Assembly (NCBI GenBank): GCA_004151065.3
Contig: NWUY0300016502.1
Coordinates: forward strand, 7,964-28,271
Direction of reading: 5' to 3'
Length of the DNA stretch: 20,308 nucleotides
DNA from: Larix sibirica
Lineage: Eukaryota; Streptophyta; Pinopsida; Pinales; Pinaceae
A model generated the notes under the pieces. The model worked only from the letters and a program-made list of their open reading frames with translations, searched no databases and was not told where the DNA came from. The position numbers and the translations under genes were made by a program. Position 1 is the first letter of the stretch, and every line of letters begins with the position of its first letter. This document shows positions 1 through 8,951 of this stretch, piece after piece.

Positions 1-116
1 ACAAGGAATTTTTTTCTAAAATTTTCGCTACGGGGGCGCTGCCCCTGAACTCCCGCCTCAACGACTATTTTGGGGGGGAAGGCCCCCCCAAGCCCCCCCA
101 TCACGGGATGAGATCC
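1..116. repeat. G/C-run tract with a short inverted repeat
   Basis: This segment contrasts sharply with the AT-rich remainder. Near 34-48 it contains an inverted repeat of the form GGGGC-N-GCTG-CCCC, and further on runs of seven to eight G and of C that could also pair. Such tracts occur inside some plant LTR retrotransposons, so it may be the end of an element whose body lies left of the window. No coding frame is visible. The attribution to an LTR is inference; only the base composition and the inverted repeats are seen. Confidence 0.5.
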
Positions 117-1590
117 AGACACGGCTGAAACAAGACCTCTGAATAAGGAAGATCGGGCTCCACTACCAACAAGGAGAGCTATAGAAAAAGGACTTGAACA
201 AATTCAAATCCTATGAGACTTAAAGCTATCCATTGGTTGGATACATGGTAAAATTAATGACCAAAACTTGACCCTCCTATTGTTCCATAGGTTGTTCCCT
301 CTCTTAGAGAGACCAAATATCAAGGCATAAGGTTAGGATCAATACCTTACTGTGTCAGTCTGGGTCTTCGATCCACTTCTCGGTCTATAAGTGGGGTACC
401 CTCACTATGTCCTAAGGTTATTGCTCTCACATATCACATGAAAACAACCTCTACATATGAAGTTTTGACTAGATTTATTGCATAAAGCAGGTGGTGTAGG
501 GGCATATTCTCTACACATTTAATATTTTACTTGTATTCTATATGGTGGAAGGGAAAAAAATGTTGGGTATTTCTAGATACAAAGTTGATTAACTCAATGT
601 AGAAGGGTGCCTTAATCATATTCCCATATTCATAATCCATAATGTAAAAGAACATTAATATGAATGATGAGAGGAGGCCACATATTACTTTCTTGCTTAA
701 CATATCCATGAGAGAGAATAAAATGGGAATGCATGCATACATATATCCATTCATTTATTCAACATAAGAATAAAACAAAAAAATGAAGAACACCATCATA
801 ACTTGCTTGAATTGATTATTTCACTAATAGCAATTTGCATAAGTCTTTGATTACAAAATAAATTCACCACTTATTTGTATTACAATAAGGGCACCATATG
901 GGAAATATAAATTCTTTGACCTCTATTGCTACCTTCGCAAAAATTGTATCTTACAAATGTTGTTTACATAGAGTAAGAGAATGAGAGTAAATAAGAACAT
1001 GAACTCAATGTGGCAGGTTCTCAAGCACAAAGTCAACAAAAAATATATAATGAAAGGGTCTAACTTTGTCAAAATTCCAACAATCAATATATTGATGACT
1101 ATTCCTACTGCAAAGGATTCCTTACATGCATTTGGAAGCCCTGCTTGTTGTTCCTAACTAATCTTGCCTTTTTTTGGATTAGTGGGATGATTAGTTACCC
1201 CACTCTTGTTATTGCTATAAATTTATGTATCATCATGTGAAAAAAATAAAAAATGGCTAGACCCTATTTTTGTTGTTTTCCGTCTTTAGAGTCTCCCTTT
1301 TGGGGAGGTGGCTTCATGTGATGTGTCTACTTTACTAGTGGTGTTGAATCTAGTGGCTATTTTTTTCTGAGGGATTCATTTTTTTGGGTGTAATAATATA
1401 TGAGGCTTAGTTGTCACCAATGCTCTTCACTAAGCACCCTTCCTCCTTTAGAATTCTAAAGGACTTGTCCAATTTTATTTTCTTTGTATAGTCCACTAGT
1501 AGCAAGACATGAAGAAAGAACTTTATTAGAACCTATGTTGAGATGGATGAGTGAAGTTGATGTAAAATATATGAAGTTGAAGGGACGGTC
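117..1590. other. no recognisable gene; AT-rich intergenic or LTR-derived DNA
   Basis: I read all frames and found only short open stretches, such as minus-strand 527-754, without domain motifs or protein-like composition. If the minus-strand element at 4.5-8.3 kb extends this far, its 3' LTR would be expected somewhere here. I could not find a matching second copy, a clear TG...CA pair or a polypurine tract, so no LTR is called. Confidence 0.5.
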
Positions 1591-1604
1591 CCTTGGGATA
1601 CCAG

Positions 1605-1972
1605 TTATGCTAGTCCATTACCTACATTTTTCATCATTCCAACATATGCTTCAATGGCATTCAAAATGAATTCATTGTTTGAAGGGTAGGGGAACTCACT
1701 AAATACCATAAATTTCATGTCACTGATGAGATATGCATCTACGATCCTATTAACATGGCCCATTTCTCGATGATGTTCCAACTTTGCAGGCTTTTTGTGC
1801 ATGTGTTTTCCTCCTTGGAGAGAAAGATTCTATCAGTGATCCCTAATAGGCATATTGTTGAGTTGGAGATTGAATTTAGTAGTTTGTTTACCTTTGTGAT
1901 TAGTTGATCCATATACACCACCTCTTCTCATGTGTCATTTAAATTTCTTACCCTCCTATGCGAGTCATGAAA
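1605..1972 (-). pseudogene. C-terminal part of an unidentified coiled-coil protein relic
   Basis: Two overlapping minus-strand frames, 1921-1739 and 1802-1605, read as successive parts of one protein broken by a frameshift. The first contains YMDQLITKVNKLLNSIS. The second contains NRIVDAYLISDMKF and the Pro/Asn/Tyr-rich stretch FPYPSNNEF, followed by a helix-like NAIEAYVGMMKNV. Composition is protein-like and unlike the surrounding AT-rich DNA. It continues from the coiled-coil relic at higher coordinates in the same orientation. I do not recognise the family. It could be the end of an extra open reading frame carried by the Ty3/gypsy element, or of a separate repeat. Confidence 0.45.
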
Positions 1973-3040
1973 CTCTAGGTAAAATTCCATGTGTCCCTGA
2001 TATTGGACATATCTTCATTGAAATATCCCATCTTGGATCCTTTGATTGCTCCAAGTTTATCTTGTAATGTAGAATCTTCTATAGTTTTTTCATACTTTAT
2101 TTTCTAGGCTTGCTTGTCATTTTTTATTGCTTCCATCTCATGCCTCTCCTCATTCAATTTTTCCCGAGGCTTGTCTAGTTTTTTCCCTTACTTCTTTAGG
2201 TATTATTTCCTTGTGTCTGTTGGGACCTATGTGCTATTGGATTTTTCTATAGCCTCACGGTGTTTGAATTTCTAGTCTCTACTTCTTTGAGAAGTTCTAG
2301 GATACATTCTTTTTTGTTTCTTTGTGGTAAAATTAATCTATAAAGTTTTAATATCTTGATTTGTGTCATCTAGTTGAGCATTCAAATATGTGGAATCAAC
2401 CTTATTTGCTTCCATAGATGCAACCTTTTCATTTAAAAATTGCTTTCTTGTATTAAGGGTGGCATTATCCCTATTTAGAAAATCAATCTCTTTAATCAAT
2501 TAACTTTCTTCTAGTAGTTTCTTTACCATGACAAGGAATGTTGAAGTAGTCTTGGTGTTTTCTAACTTTTTGATCTCTTCTTTCTACTCTTTCAAAATAA
2601 AGATATATTCCTCAACTAATTTTGGGTCATATCTTGCATAGATTAATTTTCTTTCAAGTTGTCCCTTTTAAAACTCTAGAGCTTTCACCTTTGTTTTTAA
2701 ATAGTGATTTTCAACAATCATAGACCCTATTTTCTCTTGAAGTTTACATTCATATAGGTGGACAGATTTTGTATATTTGTCATACACCATGTTGTTTGAG
2801 ATCTTTATCATTATGATGCTATCAATATGGGTTAACTTAGAATTTTGAAATTTGGCCTAAGTAGTTCTCTAGTCCTTGGTTCTCATATCTTAATATAGTT
2901 TGGGGGATACAAGTTCTAGAGTAGTCATGGTGAGATCCGTAGTCTTGTCATCATACATTAGGAAGAGTTTGGGTTGAGCAATGGGGTATTCAAGTTCTAA
3001 AGTAGGAAATGAGTTCTTACTGCCCTTATTTTTTATTTAT
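1973..3040 (-). pseudogene. decayed coiled-coil protein sequence, family unknown
   Basis: From about 3030 down to 2341 a single minus-strand frame can be followed for some 230 codons with only about six stops, fewer than expected by chance in DNA this AT-rich. The reading is rich in Lys, Glu, Leu and Asn with heptad-like spacing, for example KLVEEYIFILKE, EEIKKLENT and LIKEIDFLNRDNATL. Below 2341 the frame shifts and further Lys/Glu-rich stretches follow (KLDKPREKLNEERHEME). A long alpha-helical coiled coil is the natural reading. No catalytic motif is seen. It lies downstream of the pol relic on the same strand, so it may be an additional ORF of that element. The family is unrecognised; the coding origin is well supported. 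Confidence 0.6.
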
Positions 3041-3059
3041 CATCCCTAAGGATTCAAAT

Positions 3060-3910
3060 GTGTCCATCAAGTCTAAAGAGTTGAACAACATCAACCAATA
3101 GGTGTTAGAGCTAGTTTATTGTGAAGATTTAGAACCAAGATTACTAGGAATCCCTTCTAGCATTGCTAGGGAGAGTGTGTTGAAGTATTTGGAGGGATTT
3201 GGTGATGATTGGGTAGCATGAAAAGGACTTGAACCCCCAACCAATACTAGTGTTCTATATTCTATTGGAATATTCTCAACTCTGCCTTCTATACCTCATC
3301 ATGACTCTTTAGTTCCAACCTTCTTCACATATGCATATCCATGATTGTTTTCTTCTTTTATCTTCCTCTTTATTTTATTGATTCTCCACTGTAACAAATT
3401 TATTGGTTGCTTCTGCTTATACCTTTGTTGTATTCTTTGATTAATCAATGTCTTTCTTTGCAATCTATTATGTAGCCTTGTTTCTCTGCTCTTTCTATCT
3501 GGATTTATTCACAACTTCCTCTTCCTCTATATATTTTCTTGCAGCTTCAAATTTTCTTTGGGTGTCCCTTTATTTATTCTCATGTTATTTCTCTTTTACT
3601 TACTTCTATGCAACTTCATTTCTCTTTTTATTTCCCAACTACTTAGTCCTGAAGGAAGAGAGATTGCTAATATCCCAAGGCATTAATTTTGGATACCCTC
3701 ATTGAGTTCCTTTTTTGGTTTGCATGAGTTAATGAGGCCAAGGGTTGGGGGCCCTTTGTTCAAATATTCCTTCACCTTGTTGAACTTTGTTCTCTTCTCT
3801 AATGTTGATGTGAATATTGGTTGGAGGTGTCTCTTATCAGTCATCTTGGTATCATGACTAGCTCCTAATCCTAGGCCTTTAGGCCTTTTTTTCGATAGTA
3901 GAAATTTCAT
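3060..3910 (-). pseudogene. Lys/Glu/Ala-rich N-terminal part of the coiled-coil relic
   Basis: The minus strand from 3910 to 3683 is open and basic, with KKRPKGLGLG near its start. After stops and frameshifts, 3550-3340 reads as a low-complexity helix-like stretch (AARKYIEEEEVVNK, then KEQRNKA and AEATNKFVTVEN). Around 3290-3130 another frame gives a non-repetitive protein-like stretch including ENIPIEYRTLVLVGG. These pieces precede the coiled coil at 3030-2341 in the same orientation, so I read them as the upstream part of the same decayed protein. The order of the pieces and their joins are inference. The hydrophobic plus-strand frame here is the complement of the Lys/Glu codons. Confidence 0.42.
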
Positions 3911-4509
3911 ATATAGCCTATCCTTATTTTCCTAAACCATATTTTATAGCTATGAATTCCATAATTTGGATTATTATAAAACCATTTGGATACATGCATT
4001 CTTCTATATTCCCCTCCTAGGCACATGCTCGAGGTAATGAATTTGAAAGTGCTTGCTTTCCTTTTTTCATCGAATATATCCATGTTCCCAAAATGTCATC
4101 CTCCTATTGATTTTCATCCTCATCATTGTCATGAATTTCATGATATATATTGAAGAATTACTCTTCCCAAGAAATATGTCCATGAGGGGCATTATCAACT
4201 CCAAGGTATAGTATCATCCTCTACCACATACCCATCTTGTGCTTACTAAAACTATCTTCCTTTCTTCTCTCCTTGATCAAGGCTATGAAATTCATATTTT
4301 CCTTTGTAACCTAAACACCCTTAGGATTATATAATGTGTAATAGGGTGGTACATCTTATTTTCTAGGATATGTGGGAGGGAAAGCTTGACATTTCCTTGG
4401 AGGGGTTCGCATGAACCTCTATAATTTCCTTCACTTCCATCCAAGAATGCTTATTTATTAACTTTTCTTCTAAAGTCCTATGATCATGGTCATTCAGTTT
4501 TGGCTTGTT

Positions 4510-4925
4510 ATTCCCCTTTATTTTTTATATGAGAAAAATGGGGGTCATACCTTGGTCTCTTTACCAATGCCTTCTTCATGATTTTCATAAGGTTTTTGTT
4601 ATAATAATTAGTTTGGAAATTTCCTTGGGAACAATATTTGGATGAATGCTTGAAGATGATGTTGTATTTTGGTAGATATATACTAACCTTAAGGAGATGA
4701 TTTCCTTGGAATTATCAATTATAATAGTTTGCAAACACCCAAACCTAATTAGAAAATTTTCTTCTAGGAACCTAATGACAACTTGATCAGTTGCTTGTTT
4801 AGTGGTAGTGGTATCTACCCATTTGGAAAAATAGTTTGTGGTTGTTATGATATACCACTTATGCTAGAAACTAAAGGGTGAGTCAATTTCCCCTGTGAAA
4901 TCAAGTCCCATTTTTGGAAGTATGT
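4510..4925 (-). pseudogene. integrase catalytic core relic (rve)
   Basis: The minus strand shows MGLDFTG (first catalytic Asp), then HKWYIITTTNYFSKWVD, the beta-strand region in which family members have Asp where this copy has Asn. RFLEENFLIRF and IIIDNSKE (second catalytic Asp) follow. A Glu in a degraded PQxNGQxE-like region near 4620 probably marks the third catalytic residue. After a frameshift, NKNLMKIMKKALVKRPRYD matches the helix following that Glu. The domain would insert the element's cDNA into the host genome. Stops, for instance within the second block, and at least one frameshift make it dead. Confidence 0.88.
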
Positions 4926-4964
4926 TTATACTTGAACAAGTTTTATCGACAAGTCAAGGATTTT

Positions 4965-5150
4965 CTATCTACTAGCAAATATTTGACAGTCATGGCAAGC
5001 CCTAACAAATTTATGGATATAGGAGAAAAGGGAAAGCCAGTAGTATCCAAATCTCAAGATTTTATGATTTTTTTCACTTTCCACATAATGGACACCACAA
5101 ATCCCTTGATGTGTATTTTTTATCAAATACTCCACTTCTTCTTCAAACAT
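4965..5150 (-). pseudogene. integrase H2C2 zinc-binding domain
   Basis: A 61-codon open stretch carries HQGICGVH, then KILRFGYYW and CHDCQ, the classic H...H...C-x2-C layout of the integrase zinc finger in Ty3/gypsy elements. The YYW motif between the His and Cys pairs is typical of this group. The domain precedes the catalytic core at 4925-4510 as expected, with a short linker. Both His and both Cys are still present, making this among the least damaged parts of the element. Confidence 0.9.
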
Positions 5151-5198
5151 GCATCGATAATAAGTGATTAGGATCCTTCCAATGAAGCTTTTACTTCA

Positions 5199-5402
5199 CT
5201 ACACAATACTTGATCCATCCCTTGAGGGCATTGGTTTGTGATCAACGAATGGGTCATATCTTGGTACCAAGTGGTTTGATAGTAGAAATGTTTGATATGA
5301 GTCTCCTCCTCCTTCTCTTCTTAGGTGGCGGCCTATCATGCAACCTTTCATTGTGTGGATGCCTATTAATTGCAAAGTTTCTTTAGCCATTTTCTTTCCC
5401 AT
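5199..5402 (-). pseudogene. linker between RNase H and integrase
   Basis: This open minus-strand stretch begins MGKKMAKETLQLIGI, which fits the end of the RNase H region, where related elements have a GQGLAK...-type sequence. It then runs as a less conserved linker to the zinc-binding domain at 5150. No catalytic residue is expected here. It is assigned by position and by the similarity of its first 15 residues. Confidence 0.6.
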
Positions 5403-5516
5403 ACCCTATTGTTTTATCATCTTAGTGGGAATCATCACCATATCTTATTCTTGAATCTTGATGATTCATTTGCCTCATCTACCATATGCATTTAGGTGGT
5501 ATAAATTGTCCTTCAC

Positions 5517-5870
5517 TTAAATGTAGGGTGTATTGACAACTCTCTGAGATTGCATCACATATACTCTGAAGGACTTCTGAGACTTTACCAAAGCATAAGT
5601 TTTATTTTCCATGATGTTATACTTCAACTCTACATCTCCAAGGGCCTTTCTAAAGAATGCAATATGTTTCTCATGAGCTTCATATTTTTTGCAGCAATAA
5701 TACAACTATAGTATATTAATGTAAAAAGGGAAGATCATAAATTACTTGGTGTATTCTAGACTAGTTAAAATAAGAGTTTCTGCAAGGGATTTATTAATTA
5801 CCAAAAAATATTCCAGGGAAGAATAATATTAATTTATCTCACTATATGTCTCTATCATGGCAGTCATATT
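5517..5870 (-). pseudogene. Ty3/gypsy RNase H domain (RNase_H-like, RT-linked)
   Basis: The best piece, 5705-5517, contains HIAFFRKALGDVELKYNIMENKTYALVKS, shown here in parts: HIAFFRKAL, ELKYNIMENK, YALVKSQKSFRVYV. This matches the (I)aYfSkaL...aElkY...EkqayAlV segment of RT-linked RNase H. Upstream, about 5800-5710, another frame gives LILTSLEYTK and FMIFPFYIN, the degraded first strands of the same domain. The enzyme would degrade the RNA strand of the RNA/DNA hybrid. At least one frameshift and two stops interrupt it. Confidence 0.85.
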
Positions 5871-6802
5871 GTTGGTAAGTTCTATAAAATTTGGAGTAAC
5901 CTCACGAAATTTTTTATTTTCTAAAGAATGATTTAATTTCCTTCTTATGTATAGCCAAGGGGGCGATATTTATGGTTTCCACCCTCTGAAGATCAATTTT
6001 TACTCCCTAATAAGAGACAATGTGACTTAGAAGTTTTCCTTCCACCACCCAAAAGAAAGTCTTCTTTGGATTGAGGGAAATGCCAAATTTCCCGTACATT
6101 TCAAAAACCTACTTCAAATGCTCCAGATAGTCTATTTCCCTGTTAGAAAAGACTATCATATCATTTAGGTATATTATTATAAATTGGTCTTTGATGTATA
6201 CAATTACATAGTCCATAACCCTTTGTAAACTTGCCCCTACATTCATTAATCCAAATGATATTCCCACAAATTCAAATGTGACCCACAAAGTTGTGAATGT
6301 TGTTTTCAACACATATTTTGGGCCAATGCTAACTTGGTTATATTCATAAAATACATATAGCATTGAAATCCTTTTAGAACCTACTACCTTATGAAACATC
6401 TTATCCATAATTTAGACAGGGGTATTTGTCTTTGGGAGAGGCCTTACTCAAAATTTTGAAATTCCATACATAGTCTTATATCCCCATTTTTCTTCCTCAC
6501 AAGTACTAGGTTTTCCATCCAAGCAAAATACCACATAGGGGTGATGATCTTTGTGTCACAAAACTTTTTAATTTCCTTTTAAATAGTGGGGTGTGATAGG
6601 GTATTCAACTATATTTTCTTATGCCCGAATGGATTGACATCCTCCTTGAGAGAGGAATTTGGTGTTGGAATATGGATAGATCATAAGTATTTATATCTTC
6701 ATACCTCCAAGCAAAAACATCCTTGAATTCATTGAACAACTTGACGTATCTATCCTTTTCAACAAGGGATAAATTTTTGGACAATTTAACAAAGTGGAGC
6801 AC
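5871..6802 (-). pseudogene. reverse transcriptase domain relic (RVT_1)
   Basis: Reading begins at 6802 with the conserved approach to the RT: LFNEFKDVFAWRYEDI, then the HQIPL box. It continues through MENLVLVRKKNGDIRLC, KVVGSKRISML, TTFTTLWVTF, SFGLMN, YLNDMIVFS and KFGISLNPKK, in the order of Ty3/gypsy RT motifs. The 5880-6000 stretch reads as the connection (RVETINIAPLAIHKKEI). The catalytic motif A Asp has become Tyr (SMLYVF), and the first Asp of the YxDD box is Asn (codon 6163-6165). A stop lies just before the EIKKF helix and another after CMEFQNFE, and there is a frameshift after the HQIPL box. Identity is certain; activity is excluded. Confidence 0.93.
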
Positions 6803-7099
6803 TTCTTATGTGCCTAGGTTTTAGTCTTCTATATTTGGTATTTATGGATTCATGGAGGGATTTATAGGCACATCATTAAGATAAAAAAATTCTTTTGAAA
6901 TGGAATAAACCTTTGGATATGAAGTTTTCCTTCAATTTAATAACTCTTTAGTCTTTAATCATATCCGGAGAAACATGCTTAGAAGTTTGTCTCGTGTCTA
7001 TTTTTCCCTCTTCATCCTCTCCATATGAATTGTTTTACATGTTAAGTTATTTATCCACTATAAAAATAAACCTTTTATATTTCTCATATTCAAATACTT

Positions 7100-7660
7100 G
7101 CGACTGATTGATATTTTTTTAGGAAGAACAACCCTACTTATGAGCTTAATGGAATAGGAAATATGGTTGAGGTTGGGAGGTCTAAATTTTATAGTGTATT
7201 TTTCTATATTATTAGCTATGTGATTTAGTTCCTTGGATATAACAATAATTATGACAACATCAAATAAAGCATCATGGCATGTCCCACACTACATGGCTTT
7301 ATTGCCTCAACCACACTACATGGCTATATTGCCTCAACCTTGGATACCTAGCTTGAGAAGTATCCTTTAAACTACTCACAACCAATTTTGAGTTACTTTG
7401 TACCCATCTTTATTTTTCTATCTAATCCTAGGATTAGCACCTCATATTCAACTATTTTATTCATTCATTCAAACCTAAGATTGAATATAGGAGGGGACTA
7501 TTTCCCCTAAAGAGAGACCAACAATGGTCCTTTTACATTTCCATATTTGTTACATGCCCCATCAAAGTGTAGATCCCAAATGCCATAAGGATATGGATTT
7601 TATTCCTCACACATAAAATATTCACACCCATTCATAGGAGCTAATTCATAACTTAGCATA
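7100..7660 (-). pseudogene. second, archaeal-like RNase H domain (aRNH/RVT_3)
   Basis: About 7600-7510 reads YGIWDLHFDGACNKYGN, the first strand with the FDGA catalytic Asp. After a frameshift, 7450-7420 gives NKIVEYEVLILGLDRK, corresponding to the NNxAEYEALxxGL helix with its Glu. At 7397-7340 another frame gives SNSKLVVSSLKD and RYPRLRQYS, where GDSxLV is expected; the catalytic Asp is Asn. ISKELNHIANN near 7240 matches the final RelNxxAD box, again with Asp to Asn. The domain precedes the RT start at 6802 without a break. Two of four active-site acids are lost and the reading crosses at least two frameshifts. It also contains a 27-bp tandem duplication. Confidence 0.82.
7284..7337. repeat. 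27-bp perfect-length tandem duplication
   Basis: Copies at 7284-7310 and 7311-7337 differ at a single position (T versus A). The unit begins CCACACTACATGG. Twenty-seven bases are nine codons, so the duplication does not shift the frame of the RNase H relic it lies in. Confidence 0.95.
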
Positions 7661-7730
7661 AAATTTCGAACATTGTTTGAGTTGTAGGAAGGTAAGTTGG
7701 AAGGATTCTAATGGTCACTAATAACATAGG

Positions 7731-8270
7731 TCATTTTGAGATTCCTATATAAATTATAGGTATCTTCTCCAAAAACATGAATATTGGCATATGATAGATC
7801 AAATGAATACTTATACCCACAAAATTTCCCCAGTGTCTAGATGGGAACATACCATACTGGGTGGAACATTTGCAATTACCACATCCAACATCCAAAAATT
7901 TATTGGAATCTGTACCATCCCTACCACCCCATTTTTTATCATCCTCAATCATTGGAACCTCTTAGAATTAAGTCCTAGCGATGTATGAATCAATATTTTC
8001 CATTAATGCTACTGGAACCAAAGAATGAGAGGATCTAGAATAAAATCAGTAGTTACAAAGGTGCATGTTTTGAAGCTATAGGGTAATGTAAAATGGAGGA
8101 CTCAATTGGTAATTTCCATTAGGTAGATTCCTTGGCACAATATTTGGGCATCATCTTGAAGATTAATTAGGTTGGTCTGTGAGGGATTTTCATCACAAAG
8201 AATCATCATATTTGTAACACGACTTGCATTTATATTTTGAAATGTTTGGGCTTTAGAAGGTTATGTTTGT
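7731..8270 (-). pseudogene. N-terminal part of the gypsy polyprotein, domain unidentified
   Basis: The minus-strand stretch 7952-7731 is open and contains STQYGMFPSRHWGNFVGIS, followed by HMPIFMF. Further upstream, about 8265-8120, a stop-free run of some 48 codons includes VTNMMILCDENPSQTN and LQDDAQILCQGIYLMEI. A frameshift separates the two. Both lie directly before the archaeal-like RNase H in the same direction, so they belong to the same polyprotein by position and protein-like composition. I do not recognise gag or protease motifs (no D-T/S-G triad), so the assignment stays general. Confidence 0.5.
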
Positions 8271-8879
8271 GGCTATTCTCTTACCCAAGACAATTCAAAC
8301 ACCTCCCTCCTTAGAACAAGGTTCTTTCCAAATTAAGAAAGGGGGGTGGGGTTTTAAATTTTATTATATCACACCTTATATTAAATGGTGGAGGAATAAA
8401 AGGGTCTATTTTAAGAGTTTTGACAACAATAAGCGGCTTATTCAAGATGGCATTTGGTTATTTTGGTGTTGAGAACTTTCCACCAAACCTGTTAACCCTA
8501 GTATATATGGGTTTTTGGATCCTCTTAGGATATTCTCTTATAGAGATAATAGGACTTTAGTCTTTGAGACCTGAATACCCTTAGTTGTGCCTATCCTTGC
8601 ATTATCTTGACCCCTTGACGTGATCTCTTCTCTTCAGAAAGTTTATGCATTTATCATTTGGCCATAGTTTGTACTTGCTTCTTACCTCAACCATGATATT
8701 GTTGGGCCCTATTTTGGGATATGCATAGAACATGCCAAAGGGTTAGACATCATTTAATAAAATGACCTCCTCTTTGTAATATTTTAGAGCTAGGATCACT
8801 CAGCAGTAGCATACCTCACTAGAATTTACTCATGTAGTGNACAAAGCATATGCGTCCAACAATATACTAACAAAGTAAA
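8271..8879. other. possible upstream gypsy sequence; single ambiguous base at 8840
   Basis: On the minus strand, short protein-like fragments appear, for example SKNPYILGLTGLVESSQ near 8510 and LKYYKEEVILLNDV near 8780. They suggest that the polyprotein relic continues upstream, but too few codons are in frame to support a domain. Position 8840 is N, the only undetermined base in the window. The plus-strand open frame at 8263-8472 has no recognisable features and is probably chance. Confidence 0.35.
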
Positions 8880-8951
8880 GACATGGGTTCCTAACAGGCT
8901 GTGCACGGCCTTTATCTATATAAATCTTTCTCCTGTTTCTGTTAAAAAAAA
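8880..8951 (+). mobile_element. possible 5'-truncated LINE 3' end with short A-tail
   Basis: The segment ends CTCCTGTTTCTGTT followed by eight A (8944-8951), and it contains TATATAAAT upstream. This resembles the 3' end of plant LINEs that terminate in a pyrimidine-rich sequence plus poly(A). No coding part precedes it and I found no target-site duplication, so this is a tentative call. Confidence 0.3.

Larger units (their letters stand above)
4510..8270 (-). mobile_element. degenerate Ty3/gypsy LTR retrotransposon pol (Tat-like, dual RNase H)
   Basis: Reading the minus strand from 8270 downward gives an unidentified N-terminal region, an archaeal-like RNase H, reverse transcriptase, the element's own RNase H, the H2C2 zinc-binding domain of integrase and the integrase core. 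Each block matches the Ty3/gypsy polyprotein by motif, and they follow one another without large insertions, so this is one decayed pol. Many stops and frameshifts separate the blocks, so no functional product is possible. The second RNase H points to the plant Tat group, although its position before the reverse transcriptase is unusual (see findings). I did not find a protease motif, a primer binding site or either LTR. Confidence 0.92.

Noticed and set aside
527-754. Minus-strand 75-codon open frame
   Set aside because: No motif, AT-driven composition and no neighbouring coding evidence.
3225-3245. tRNA T-arm-like sequence GGTTCAAGTCC on the minus strand
   Set aside because: No acceptor, D or anticodon stems could be built around it, and it falls within a protein-like frame.
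3448-3705. Plus-strand 85-codon open frame resembling a multi-span membrane protein
   Set aside because: Its Phe/Leu/Ser-rich sequence is the complement of Lys/Glu-rich codons of the minus-strand coiled-coil relic; there is no supporting context.
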